Counted from the first letter of the stretch, positions 15,790-24,047 are shown. The stretch: 35,727 nucleotides of DNA from an uncultured Tateyamaria sp. (GCA_905480645.1 CAJQRC010000047.1:1-35727); one strand, 5' to 3'. The notes: generated from the sequence alone by a model not told the origin. Numbers and translations: made by a program.

Positions 15790-17091
15790 ATGGCTAACCT
15801 TCAAAGTGATTTCGTTGGAATAAAAAGCCCTAACCCATTTTGGCTGGCCTCTGCTCCTCCGACTGATAAAGAGTACAACGTGCGTCGCGCTTTTGAGGCT
15901 GGCTGGGGAGGGGTTGTTTGGAAAACCCTAGGTTTGGATCCGCATGTAGTTAATGTAAACGGTCCACGTTATGGGGCTATTTACGGTGCTGATAGACGTT
16001 TATTGGGCCTGAACAACATCGAATTAATTACGGATCGTCCGCTGCAAACCAATCTTGATGAGATCAAACTTGTTAAACGTGATTATCCAGATAGGGCTAT
16101 GGTTGTATCGTTAATGGTGCCTTGTGAAGAAGACCCATGGAAAATGATATTGCCCCTTGTGGAAGAAACAGGTGCAGATGGTGTGGAGCTCAACTTTGGC
16201 TGTCCGCATGGAATGTCTGAACGGGGCATGGGCGCTGCTGTCGGACAAGTTCCTGAATATATTGAAATGGTGACCCGCTGGGCGAAGGCGAACACACGCA
16301 TGCCTGTTATTGTTAAGCTTACACCAAACATTACAGATATTCGCAAACCTGCAGCCGCTGCTATGGCTGGGGGTGCAGATGCAGTTAGTTTGATTAACAC
16401 AATCAATTCTATCACATCAGTCAATTTAGATTTATTTGCACCCGAGCCGACGATCGATGGCAAAGGTGCGCATGGAGGGTATTGTGGACCGGCGGTGAAA
16501 CCAATTGCCTTAAACATGGTTGCTGAAATTGCGAGAGATTTTGAATTAGCAGCTATTCCTATCAGTGGTATTGGTGGAGTGACTACATGGCGGGACGCAG
16601 CTGAATTTATGGCTTTGGGGGCTGGAAACGTTCAAGTCTGTACGGCCGCTATGACTTACGGTTTTAAAATAGTTCAAGAAATGATTTCTGGATTGTCAGA
16701 ATATATGGATGACAAAGATATGACGTCTACCAGTCAGCTTGTGCGTAAAGCGGTTCCAAATGTAACTGACTGGAAGTATTTAAATCTCAATTATGTCAGT
16801 AAAGCAAAGATAAATCAGGATTTATGCATCTCATGTGGGCGGTGTTATGCAGCATGTGAAGATACTTCGCACCAAGCGATTTCCATGTCCTCCGACCGAA
16901 TATTTGATGTGATTGATGGCGAATGTGTTGCATGTAATCTGTGCGTTAACGTTTGTCCCGTGGAAGATTGCATCACTATGGAGGCTATCAGTCCTGGCGT
17001 TGTAGATCCTCGCACTGGCAAAGTGGTTGAACGTGATTATGCCAACTGGACTACTCACCCTAACAACCCGGTGGCAACTGCAGCTGAATAA
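15790..17091 (+). CDS. preA: NAD-dependent dihydropyrimidine dehydrogenase, catalytic subunit (PreA/PydA)
   Basis: PreA reduces uracil and thymine to the 5,6-dihydro forms, step one of reductive pyrimidine breakdown. The 433-residue protein has an FMN-binding TIM barrel like dihydroorotate dehydrogenase (about 5-310) and two C-terminal [4Fe-4S] ferredoxin motifs (Cys 346, 349, 352, 356 and 379, 382, 385, 389). The active-site loop reads ELNFGCPHGMSERGMG, where Cys138 corresponds to the catalytic acid Cys671 of mammalian DPD; this cysteine distinguishes it from dihydroorotate dehydrogenase, which has Ser or a differently placed Cys. AGAGGGA precedes the ATG by about nine bases. The gene is 72 bp after preT with no terminator between, so the two form one operon. 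Confidence 0.96.
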   Translation: MANLQSDFVGIKSPNPFWLASAPPTDKEYNVRRAFEAGWGGVVWKTLGLDPHVVNVNGPRYGAIYGADRRLLGLNNIELITDRPLQTNLDEIKLVKRDYPDRAMVVSLMVPCEEDPWKMILPLVEETGADGVELNFGCPHGMSERGMGAAVGQVPEYIEMVTRWAKANTRMPVIVKLTPNITDIRKPAAAAMAGGADAVSLINTINSITSVNLDLFAPEPTIDGKGAHGGYCGPAVKPIALNMVAEIARDFELAAIPISGIGGVTTWRDAAEFMALGAGNVQVCTAAMTYGFKIVQEMISGLSEYMDDKDMTSTSQLVRKAVPNVTDWKYLNLNYVSKAKINQDLCISCGRCYAACEDTSHQAISMSSDRIFDVIDGECVACNLCVNVCPVEDCITMEAISPGVVDPRTGKVVERDYANWTTHPNNPVATAAE

Positions 17092-17095
17092 CTTA

Positions 17096-17205
17096 AAGAG
17101 ACCTCGGCCTAACTTCGTTATTGTAAGTATCTATAATTTTACTCAATAAAAACAATGGTGGATTTTCCAAACATCACCAATAATATTGTTTTTCTGAGGT
17201 CTCTT
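17096..17205. repeat. 110-bp inverted-repeat element after preA
   Basis: AAGAGACCTCGG (17096-17107) and CTGAGGTCTCTT (17194-17205) are inverted copies with 11 of 12 bases complementary (the remaining pair is G-T). Between them is a smaller stem-loop. The layout is that of a short element with terminal inverted repeats, but no target-site duplication flanks it and no second copy occurs in this window. Confidence 0.6.
17150..17193 (+). terminator. intrinsic terminator of the preT-preA operon
   Basis: AACAAT plus GGTG (from 17150) pair with CACC and ATTGTT (to about 17190), with a bulge on the 3' side, and run into TTTTTC. It lies within the larger inverted repeat, 60 bp after the preA stop. 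Confidence 0.5.
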
Positions 17206-17434
17206 CAAAAGATTTATGCATGAAAATTTTGTTTGGTCGCAGAAGGAAATTGCAAAGTTAGTTCAGCCATTATGACAGTTAAGCGTTCATATTTTTACTA
17301 ATGTGTTGTTCGCGGTTTCTACATTTTATGATTTAAAATTAATGATAAAATAATTTTAACGTGCTATTTTAAATTCGTCCTTTAGAGAATTACTGTGATT
17401 CTATATTAGTCTTAATAAAAAGCCTTCGCACGTT

Positions 17435-18046
17435 TTAGGAGGTTTTAAGAATATTGAAAAATAACGCTCGCAAATGGGTGTCGGCGTCTTCGATTTTTGG
17501 TCTGACTAAAACGTCAATTTGAGCAGCAAAATCGGCGTAATGTTGAGTTGTTGACCAAATTGAGAATATTAAATGTTGTGGATTTACTGGTGCGATTTTT
17601 CCTGCGTTACACCATTCCTGAATGACTGTACATTTTTGATCAAAGAGTGGCTTTAGATCTGCAGTTAAGTGTGGTTTCATCCGAGGAGCACCTTGTAATA
17701 TCTCATTTGCAAAAAGCCTACTCTCGCGAGGTAGTTCGCGTGCCATATCCAATTTACGTTGCACATAAGCTAATATTTCAGCCATTGGATCGCCATCTTC
17801 ATTCATATCTACCAAAGGGTCGAGCCAAGTTTCCATCAGTTGATTCAGTAATGTCAGGTGAACTTGTTCTTTATTAGAGAAATAATAGAGGATATTAGGT
17901 TTAGATAACCCAGCTGCAATAGCAATCTGGTCGAGAGTTGCGCCGCGGTAACCGTGTGCAGAAAACACATCTAACGCCGCATCAAGAATTCGATATCTAT
18001 TGCGTTGTTGTATTCGGCTGTTTTTTTTAATTTTTCTGTCTGGCAT
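17435..18046 (-). CDS. rutR: TetR-family regulator, RutR-like
   Basis: A 203-residue repressor. The N-terminal helix-turn-helix spans about 18-62 (ILDAALDVFSAHGYRGATL ... SKPNILYYFSNKEQV), and the C-terminal half matches the RutR ligand domain closely, including PQHLIFSIWSTTQHYADFA and RLFANEILQGAP. E. coli RutR is released from DNA by uracil or thymine and controls pyrimidine use. The gene lies between the two halves of a reductive pyrimidine pathway, and RutR-like palindromes lie in front of both. A half-site TTTACCA (18067-18073) stands in its own upstream region, compatible with autoregulation. The start MPDRK is preceded by AAAGGA about seven bases away. Its direct repression of these operons is inferred. 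Confidence 0.9.
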   Translation of the reverse strand: MPDRKIKKNSRIQQRNRYRILDAALDVFSAHGYRGATLDQIAIAAGLSKPNILYYFSNKEQVHLTLLNQLMETWLDPLVDMNEDGDPMAEILAYVQRKLDMARELPRESRLFANEILQGAPRMKPHLTADLKPLFDQKCTVIQEWCNAGKIAPVNPQHLIFSIWSTTQHYADFAAQIDVLVRPKIEDADTHLRALFFNILKTS

Positions 18047-18144
18047 GATTGGTCCTTTGAGCCAAATTTACCATTTTTAATGTAGGAATTTACAAAAAAT
18101 TAGTCAGATAATCGAACTTCATGCAATTCCGCTCAATCCAGTTC

Positions 18145-18173
18145 TTGACAGAAATGCGCAGCATGGCAATCCT
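18145..18173 (+). promoter_or_regulatory. predicted promoter of the amidase-hydantoinase-transporter run
   Basis: A perfect -35 TTGACA (18145-18150) is followed after 17 bp by AATCCT (18168-18173), a poor -10. The start site would again fall in the RutR-like palindrome immediately downstream, the same arrangement as at preT. Confidence 0.45.
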
Positions 18174-18176
18174 AGC

Positions 18177-18192
18177 TTTACCATTTGGTCAA
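18177..18192 (+). promoter_or_regulatory. RutR-like operator in front of the amidase gene
   Basis: TTTACCATTTGGTCAA differs from the E. coli RutR consensus (TTGACCA, two bases, TGGTCAA) at one of 14 defined positions. It lies between the predicted -10 and the ribosome-binding site of the next gene and 131 bp upstream of the divergent regulator start. Confidence 0.75.
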
Positions 18193-18235
18193 AAAGTGAT
18201 CGATCGAAATGAAATTAAGGCTGAAGGAACAAATC

Positions 18236-19486
18236 ATGACAGCATCTGGTCAAAACTTGCGCATTAATGCTGACCGTCTTTGGGACAGTCTTATGGAAAT
18301 GGCTCAAATTGGTCCGGGGATCGCGGGGGGCAATAATCGTCAAACACTTACTGATGAAGATGGTGAGGGTCGCGCTTTGTTTCAAGCTTGGTGTGAGGAG
18401 GCGGGTTGTCAAATGGGGTTGGACCAAATGGGTAATATGTTTGCAATGCGCTCAGGGACTGATCCAGATGCACTACCAGTCTATGTTGGAAGCCATCTTG
18501 ATACTCAACCAACTGGTGGAAAATTTGATGGAGTTTTGGGAGTTCTTGGCGGGCTCGAGGTCATAAGGAGCCTTAATGATCTTGATGTAAAAACAAAACA
18601 CCCAATTGTTGTAACGAATTTCACCAACGAAGAAGGTACGCGTTATGCTCCAGCTATGCTTTCTTCGGGTGTGTTTGCTGGCGTACATGCACAGGATTGG
18701 GCCTATGATCGAGTTGATGCAGAGGGAAAATCTTTTGGTGATGAGTTGAAAAGAATTGGTTGGTGTGGTGACGAAGAAGTAGGTACTAGAAAAATACATG
18801 CTTTCTTTGAGTTGCATATTGAACAAGGGCCAATTCTTGAATCTGAGGGCAATGATATTGGAGTTGTTACTCATGGTCAGGGACTTAGTTGGACGCAAGT
18901 AACAATAATAGGTAAAGACAGTCACACTGGTTCTACACCAATGCCAATGCGAAAGAACGCCGGGCTTGGAATGGCTCGTATTCTTGAGAAAGTCGATAAT
19001 ATTGCATGGTCCCATAAGCCGCATGCTGTGGGTGCAGCAGGGCATATCGATGTATATCCTAATTCGCGAAACGTTATCCCTGGTAAAGTGGTTTTTACAG
19101 TTGATTTTCGGTCACCAAATTTGGAGGTAATTGAGAGTATGGAGGAACGGTTACACACTGAGGGTCAAAAGATTGCAGATGAAATGGACCTTGAGATATT
19201 GTTTGAGAAAGTAGGTGGTTTTAATCCAGTTACTTTTGATCCTAAATGTGTGATGGCAGTTCGTAATGCTGCGGAGCGTCTGGGTTACAAGCACCAAAAC
19301 ATCATTTCAGGTGCTGGCCATGATGCCTGCTGGATCAATAAGGTTGCTCCAACAGCTATGATAATGTGTCCATGTGTAGACGGTTTGAGCCATAATGAAG
19401 CTGAGGACATAAGCAAAGAGTGGGCGACTGCGGGTACAGATGTTTTACTGCACGCTGTTGTTGAAACGGCCATAATTGTTTCATGA
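18236..19486 (+). CDS. N-carbamoyl-beta-alanine amidase / M20 carbamoylase
   Basis: A dizinc hydrolase of the HyuC/AmaB (M20) family that removes the carbamoyl group, here most likely from N-carbamoyl-beta-alanine, giving beta-alanine, CO2 and ammonia: the third step of reductive pyrimidine breakdown (PydC). Metal ligands are visible in order: His87 and Asp98 (GSHLDTQPTGGKFDG), Glu133 (TNEEG), His194 (FELHIEQGP) and His386 (LSHNEAE). A dimerisation lid domain lies at about 215-330. The frame extends to an ATG at 18209, but the ATG at 18236 has GAAGGA seven bases upstream and gives 416 residues, the usual length. Allantoate amidohydrolases and L-carbamoylases belong to the same family, so substrate assignment rests on the neighbours (hydantoinase next, dihydropyrimidine dehydrogenase nearby). 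Confidence 0.9.
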   Translation: MTASGQNLRINADRLWDSLMEMAQIGPGIAGGNNRQTLTDEDGEGRALFQAWCEEAGCQMGLDQMGNMFAMRSGTDPDALPVYVGSHLDTQPTGGKFDGVLGVLGGLEVIRSLNDLDVKTKHPIVVTNFTNEEGTRYAPAMLSSGVFAGVHAQDWAYDRVDAEGKSFGDELKRIGWCGDEEVGTRKIHAFFELHIEQGPILESEGNDIGVVTHGQGLSWTQVTIIGKDSHTGSTPMPMRKNAGLGMARILEKVDNIAWSHKPHAVGAAGHIDVYPNSRNVIPGKVVFTVDFRSPNLEVIESMEERLHTEGQKIADEMDLEILFEKVGGFNPVTFDPKCVMAVRNAAERLGYKHQNIISGAGHDACWINKVAPTAMIMCPCVDGLSHNEAEDISKEWATAGTDVLLHAVVETAIIVS

Positions 19487-19610
19487 ATAACGCGTTTTCT
19501 AATATGGAGAAACTGGTTCACTATAATTGGTATTGAAGGCTGTCGAAAAAAGGCGCTGCTTACTAGATATTTTTGGTAAACTAAATTTTGGCACGGAAAG
19601 GATTTTACAG

Positions 19611-21071
19611 ATGAATAAAGTGATTAAGGGTGGAACGGTTTGTACAGCGGACAGAACGTGGAAAGCTGACATCCTTATTGAGGGTGAAATCGTTAAAGAA
19701 ATTGGAGAAAATCTGGTAGGTGACGAGTATATCGATGCTGAAGGCGCTTATGTCATTCCGGGAGGTATTGATCCCCATACGCACTTAGAAATGCCTTTTA
19801 TGGGTACGACTGCCGCTGAGACATTCGAATCTGGCACTTGGGCAGCGGCAGTTGGTGGCACTACTATGATTGTTGATTTCTGTTTGCCTGGGGCAGACGG
19901 CAGCATCAAGAATGCCATCAATGAATGGCATAGAAAATCCGCACCCCAAATTTGTTCTGATGTTGGTTACCATATGGCCATAACAGGCTGGAATGAAGAC
20001 GTTTTCAATGAAATGGAAGACGCTGTCGAAATGGGCGTCAATTCGTTTAAACACTTTATGGCGTACAAAGGTGCATTAATGATTGAGGATGACGAGATGT
20101 TCGCCTCCTTCAAACGCTGCGCGGAATTAGGCGCTTTGCCGATGGTGCATGCTGAAAATGGTGATTTAGTAGCTGAAATGCAGCAAAAATATTTTGATCA
20201 GGGGATTACTGGACCGGAAGGGCATGCTTATTCGCGGCCACCCGAGTTTGAAGGTGAGGCTGCAAACCGCGCAATTACGATCGCTGATGCTGCAGGTGTT
20301 CCGTTATACGTCGTTCATGTTTCATGCGAACAATCACACGAGGCTATCCGGCGTGCGCGTCAAAAAGGTATGCGCGTTTATGGTGAACCTTTGATTCAGT
20401 TTTTGACATTAGATGAGAGTGCGTATTTCAATACTGACTGGGATTATGCTGCGCGGAGGGTTATGTCCCCTCCGTTTAGATCGAAAGATCATCAAAATTC
20501 ACTTTGGGCGGGGCTGCAGTCGGGATCTTTACAAGTTGTGGCTACGGACCATGCTGCGTTCAATACAGATCAGAAACGAGCAGGCCGCAATGATTTTCGT
20601 ATCATTCCAAATGGCTCTAATGGTTTAGAAGAGCGCCTAGCTGTTCTTTGGACCGAGGGTGTTGAGACCGGTCGTTTGACACCAAATGAATTTGTTGCTG
20701 TCACTTCAACAAATATTGCTAAAATCCTTAATATTTACCCTAAGAAAGGGGCTGTCGTCGAAGGAGCAGATGCAGATCTTGTTGTGTGGGATCCCAAAAT
20801 TAGCAAGACAATTTCCCCAAGTAACCACCATTCTGTCCTTGATTATAATGTATTTGAAGGTTTCGAGGTTCAAGCTCAGAGCCGTTACACGTTAAGTCGT
20901 GGTGAGGTTATTTGGGCTTGGGGTCAGAACTCTCAATCTAAACCAGGAAGAGGTAAGTTCGTACCTCGACCTGCTTTTTCTTCTGCATCGCAGGCGCTTT
21001 CGAAATGGAAAGCACTTTCTTCGCCAAAGAAAATCGAACGTGACCCACTGAACATTCCAGCAGGGATTTGA
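19611..21071 (+). CDS. hydA: dihydropyrimidinase / D-hydantoinase
   Basis: This amidohydrolase-fold enzyme opens the dihydrouracil or dihydrothymine ring to the N-carbamoyl beta-amino acid, step two of the pathway (PydB). The 486-residue protein shows all metal residues: His56 and His58 (DPHTHLEMP), the Lys153 that is carboxylated (FMAYKG), His180 (VHAEN), His236 (VVHVSC) and Asp313 (ATDHAAF). The frame runs upstream to a TTG at 19527, but the ATG at 19611 follows GAAAGGA by about eight bases and begins MNKVIKGG, the family N-terminus. It is 124 bp after the amidase gene and five bases before a small membrane-protein gene, in one transcription unit. Hydantoins could also be substrates. Confidence 0.94.
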   Translation: MNKVIKGGTVCTADRTWKADILIEGEIVKEIGENLVGDEYIDAEGAYVIPGGIDPHTHLEMPFMGTTAAETFESGTWAAAVGGTTMIVDFCLPGADGSIKNAINEWHRKSAPQICSDVGYHMAITGWNEDVFNEMEDAVEMGVNSFKHFMAYKGALMIEDDEMFASFKRCAELGALPMVHAENGDLVAEMQQKYFDQGITGPEGHAYSRPPEFEGEAANRAITIADAAGVPLYVVHVSCEQSHEAIRRARQKGMRVYGEPLIQFLTLDESAYFNTDWDYAARRVMSPPFRSKDHQNSLWAGLQSGSLQVVATDHAAFNTDQKRAGRNDFRIIPNGSNGLEERLAVLWTEGVETGRLTPNEFVAVTSTNIAKILNIYPKKGAVVEGADADLVVWDPKISKTISPSNHHSVLDYNVFEGFEVQAQSRYTLSRGEVIWAWGQNSQSKPGRGKFVPRPAFSSASQALSKWKALSSPKKIERDPLNIPAGI

Positions 21072-21076
21072 ACCAA

Positions 21077-21238
21077 ATGTGTAATGACCAAGATGAGCCC
21101 AAGACAGTAATAAAAGCTTTGTTCTTACATGCTCTTTTTGTTGGTCTGTCTGCAATAATTGAAATGGTTACCATCGGCATCCTACAAGGCTCTAGCAGTC
21201 CACGATTAGGTCCTTGGAAGTCCGAAGGTGAATGTTGA
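21077..21238 (+). CDS. small single-helix membrane protein, 53 residues (novel candidate)
   Basis: A short open frame fills the gap between hydA and the ABC ATPase gene almost exactly: it starts five bases after the hydA stop, and its own TGA overlaps the ATPase ATG as TGATG. The predicted protein has a charged N-terminus (MCNDQDEPKT), one hydrophobic helix (about residues 15-36, FLHALFVGLSAIIEMVTIGI) and a short polar tail ending GPWKSEGEC. GGGA lies ten bases before the ATG. The tight packing, the coupling and the coherent helix argue for a real gene that length cut-offs would miss. I recognise no family. By position it may be an accessory subunit of the transporter; an alternative is a chance frame in a short spacer. 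Confidence 0.62.
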   Translation: MCNDQDEPKTVIKALFLHALFVGLSAIIEMVTIGILQGSSSPRLGPWKSEGEC

Positions 21239-22056
21239 TGAATACTCAAAAAACTGCCCAGAAAGATACCGATACTGTGCAGAAAACGGTTATTTCTTCC
21301 AAAAATTTAGATTTAACTTTCCAAACTAAAGATGGCCCGGTTCAGGCCCTAAAAGATGTTTCGCTTGATATAATGAAAGGTGATTTTGTAAGCTTTATTG
21401 GACCGTCTGGTTGTGGGAAAACTACATTTTTGAGATGCATGGCTGATTTGGAAAAGCCAACTGGTGGAAAAATAACAGTTAATGGTGTAGCACCCGAAAT
21501 CTCTCGTAAAGCACGTTCTTATGGCTATGTGTTTCAGGCTGCGGGCCTGTACCCTTGGCGTACGATAAGTGGCAACATCAAATTACCTCTGGAAATAATG
21601 GGATATAACAAGCAAGAGCAACTCAAGCGTGTTGCTCGTGTTATCGAGCTTGTAGAACTATCAGGTTTTGAAAATAAATATCCTTGGCAATTATCCGGAG
21701 GAATGCAGCAGCGGGCCTCCATAGCGCGAGCGCTTGCATTCGATGCTGATATTTTGCTGATGGATGAACCTTTTGGTGCTTTGGATGAAATTGTACGTGA
21801 TCACTTAAATGAGCAATTGTTAAAACTTTGGGAGCGTACCGAAAAGACTATTGCTTTCGTCACGCATTCAATTCCTGAAGCTGTCTATCTTTCGACTAAG
21901 ATAGTAGTTATGAGCCCCAGACCTGGCCGAATTACTGATGTAATAGATAGCCCTTTACCCAAGAAAAGAACTTTAGGTATTCGTGAGACGCCAGAATTTT
22001 TGGACGTAGCGCACCGAGTGCGCGAGGGATTGCGGGCTGGACACGCCGATGATTAA
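21238..22056 (+). CDS. ABC transporter ATPase (pyrimidine-related import, SsuB/ThiZ type)
   Basis: A 272-residue importer ATPase of the nitrate/sulfonate/taurine class. It has Walker A GPSGCGKTT (55-63), Q-loop VFQAAGLYPW, signature LSGGMQQR (152-159), Walker B DILLMDEP (171-178) and the class-typical FGALDE and THSIPEAVYLS. Two in-frame ATGs are possible, 21232 and 21238. The second is chosen because GAAGG is nine bases away and it overlaps the TGA of the small upstream gene. It works with the two permeases and the NMT1-type binding protein downstream. A non-coding 240 bp separates it from the first permease. Confidence 0.93.
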   Translation: MNTQKTAQKDTDTVQKTVISSKNLDLTFQTKDGPVQALKDVSLDIMKGDFVSFIGPSGCGKTTFLRCMADLEKPTGGKITVNGVAPEISRKARSYGYVFQAAGLYPWRTISGNIKLPLEIMGYNKQEQLKRVARVIELVELSGFENKYPWQLSGGMQQRASIARALAFDADILLMDEPFGALDEIVRDHLNEQLLKLWERTEKTIAFVTHSIPEAVYLSTKIVVMSPRPGRITDVIDSPLPKKRTLGIRETPEFLDVAHRVREGLRAGHADD

Positions 22057-22300
22057 TTCAAATTTCCTAATGCTGCAGCAGGTTTTCCCTTCGTTACACG
22101 TGATTATATATTTGTTTTGCAAAAAGACCGTTATATCTATTTCGAATGATGGATCTCTTTGTAATATTTTACATTGTAGGTTGCGCCCTTGGAAACCATG
22201 CTTGATCCTTTCTGTGTGTGTAAACAGAGACTATTTTCCGGTCTTGGGTTGCATCTCAAGGAAGTTTCAAAAATGTAGCATCGGTGGCATGCGTGCATGA
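22049..22300 (+). other. doubtful 83-codon open frame in a gap inside the transporter operon
   Basis: The 240 bp between the ATPase stop and the first permease is unusually long for this operon. One frame is open across all of it: its ATG (22049) overlaps the ATPase stop and its TGA overlaps the permease ATG. However, the predicted protein is rich in Cys (seven), uses AGG/AGA arginine codons unlike its neighbours, has no Shine-Dalgarno and no recognisable domain. I think it is probably not a gene, but ribosomes reading it would couple the ATPase and permease. It may also be decayed sequence. Confidence 0.25.
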
Positions 22301-23157
22301 ATAAAATTTTGCCAGTTTTAACAGTTATTATAACAATTTTTATTGTTTGGTACATTGCAGCAATTTGGCTAAACTCGTCTTGGGCTTACGATAAGGCTAT
22401 GCGTGAAGGTAAACAACTTTCTTCCATAGAGTTGATCGCTGACACATGGTCGCAAGATAAACCAAAACTTCCTGCACCACATCAGGTTGCCCTTGAAATT
22501 TGGGAAACAACAGCCGAAAAAAAAATTACCTCTAAACGGTCGCTTATCTATCATACTTGGATAACCTTAAGTGCAACCCTACTTGGATTCTTGCTTGGTA
22601 CTAGTTTTGGAATTCTGCTGGCTATTGGTATAGTTTACAACCGAGTTATGGATCTTTCCGTGATGCCTTGGGTGATTGCGAGCCAAACAATCCCCATCTT
22701 AGCTTTGGCTCCTATGATCATAGTTGTTCTTAATGCCATCGGCATATCGGGGCTATTACCCAAGGCAATGATATCTATGTACCTTTCTTTTTTCCCGGTA
22801 GTTGTTGGCATGGTGAAGGGCTTGCGAAGTCCAGAGATAATGCAGCTCGATCAAATGTGGACATGGAATGCTAGCCCATCCCAGTTGTTTTGGAGGTTAA
22901 GATTGCCAGCCTCTACACCATTCCTTTTTGCTTCTTTGAAGGTGGGTGTGGCGGCCAGTCTCGTTGGTGCCATTGTTGGGGAATTACCAACGGGTGCAGT
23001 CGCTGGTCTTGGTGCTCGACTACTAGCCGGCAGCTATTATGGGCAAACAATTCAAATATGGTCTGCTCTAATTATGGCTGCGGCTTTGGCAGCGTTGCTT
23101 GTTTCTATCGTTGGGATAGTTCAGCGCTTGACGCTAAAACGAATGGGGATGGTGTGA
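22297..23157 (+). CDS. ABC transporter permease, subunit 1
   Basis: A 286-residue inner-membrane permease of the SsuC/TauC/ThiX class (BPD_transp_1). An N-terminal helix (about 4-28) is followed by a periplasmic stretch of about 50 residues, then five core helices between about 85 and 280. The EAA-type coupling loop reads LRSPEIMQLDQMWTWNASPSQLFWRLRLPASTPFLFASLK (about 180-215). The long periplasmic insertion after the first helix is more than most SsuC proteins have. No good Shine-Dalgarno precedes the ATG. Its TGA overlaps the next permease ATG (TGATG). It pairs with that protein as a heterodimer. Confidence 0.9.
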   Translation: MNKILPVLTVIITIFIVWYIAAIWLNSSWAYDKAMREGKQLSSIELIADTWSQDKPKLPAPHQVALEIWETTAEKKITSKRSLIYHTWITLSATLLGFLLGTSFGILLAIGIVYNRVMDLSVMPWVIASQTIPILALAPMIIVVLNAIGISGLLPKAMISMYLSFFPVVVGMVKGLRSPEIMQLDQMWTWNASPSQLFWRLRLPASTPFLFASLKVGVAASLVGAIVGELPTGAVAGLGARLLAGSYYGQTIQIWSALIMAAALAALLVSIVGIVQRLTLKRMGMV

Positions 23158-24002
23158 TGCAGTGGATTATTTTCGCGTTTGCTGCATGGGTTGTGGGTTG
23201 GGCCCTCAATATTTGGCTTTCAAATATGACTTTGAAAGGGTTTGTACGATTCGCCATACCAATCATCTTCGGTTTAACGCTGCTCACTATCTGGGAGGGC
23301 GTTGTAAGAGGATTTGATGTCTCTGCTGTGCTATTGCCTTCCCCTTCGGCAATAGCAGTTCGTTTTGCTGCATCAGGATCAATTTTATGGGAAGATTTTG
23401 TTCAAACAATGGTTAAAGGTGCTTTAAGTGGCTATATTATCGGGTGTGGTAGCGCTTTTTTAACTGCTGTTATAATTGATCGATTTCCATTTTTGCAGCG
23501 TGGGTTATTGCCTGTTGGAAATTTTGTGGCTGCTTTGCCCGTGGTTGGCATGGCTCCAATCTTGGTTATGTGGTTCGGATTTGATTGGCAATCGAAGGCT
23601 GCCGTGGTGTTTGTTATGGTGTTTTTTCCTGTTTTAGTAAATACAGTCCAAGGACTGCAAGCATCCAACGCAATGCAGCTTGACTTGATGGAAACCTATG
23701 CGGCGAGCCCACAGCAAACTCTTGTAAAATTACGTTTACCCATGGCTATGCCTTTTGTGTTTAATGGCCTTAAAATTGCTACGACCTTAGCCTTGATTGG
23801 TGCAATCGTTGCCGAATTCTTCGGTTCACCAATTCGTGGCATGGGTTTCCGTATTTCCGCGTCAGTGGGCCAGCTTGCACTTGATATGGTCTGGGCAGAG
23901 ATTGTTGTCGCCGCCATTGTTGGGTCTGCGGCTTACGGAGGTGTTGCACTCATAGAGAGAACAGTGACATTCTGGCATCCATCACAACGGGCCCGCTCTT
24001 AA
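23157..24002 (+). CDS. ABC transporter permease, subunit 2
   Basis: A 281-residue permease of the same class, with five to six membrane helices and the EAA loop LQASNAMQLDLMETYAASPQQTLVKLRLPMAMPFVFNGLK (about 165-205). The open frame extends far upstream inside the first permease gene, but that part is an out-of-frame shadow. The ATG at 23157 overlaps the TGA of subunit 1, and MQWIIFAFAAWVVGWALNIW is a sensible first helix. Two distinct permeases with one ATPase gene imply a heterodimeric channel with the ATPase as homodimer. Confidence 0.9.
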   Translation: MQWIIFAFAAWVVGWALNIWLSNMTLKGFVRFAIPIIFGLTLLTIWEGVVRGFDVSAVLLPSPSAIAVRFAASGSILWEDFVQTMVKGALSGYIIGCGSAFLTAVIIDRFPFLQRGLLPVGNFVAALPVVGMAPILVMWFGFDWQSKAAVVFVMVFFPVLVNTVQGLQASNAMQLDLMETYAASPQQTLVKLRLPMAMPFVFNGLKIATTLALIGAIVAEFFGSPIRGMGFRISASVGQLALDMVWAEIVVAAIVGSAAYGGVALIERTVTFWHPSQRARS

Positions 24003-24047
24003 TGAGGCCTGACTTAACTTAACTGAAAGCTAACAAGGAGAAAACTT

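Larger units (their letters stand above)
17092..17434. other. non-coding spacer between preA and the regulator
   Basis: 343 bp between convergent genes. The first 115 bp contain a long inverted repeat and a terminator; from 17206 to 17434 the sequence is AT-rich and I see no gene, RNA or clear repeat. Confidence 0.6.

Noticed and set aside
18245-18256. TGGTCAA half-site inside the amidase gene
   Set aside because: The other half matches the RutR consensus at only three of seven positions; probably chance.
18473-19045. 190-codon open frame on the minus strand
   Set aside because: Antisense to the amidase gene, whose metal ligands are all present; composition rich in Ser, Cys and Tyr looks non-coding.
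22890-23156. Upstream extension of permease 2 in the same frame
   Set aside because: Overlaps permease 1 in another frame and translates into Cys/Trp-rich nonsense; the ATG at 23157 overlapping the previous stop is the real start.
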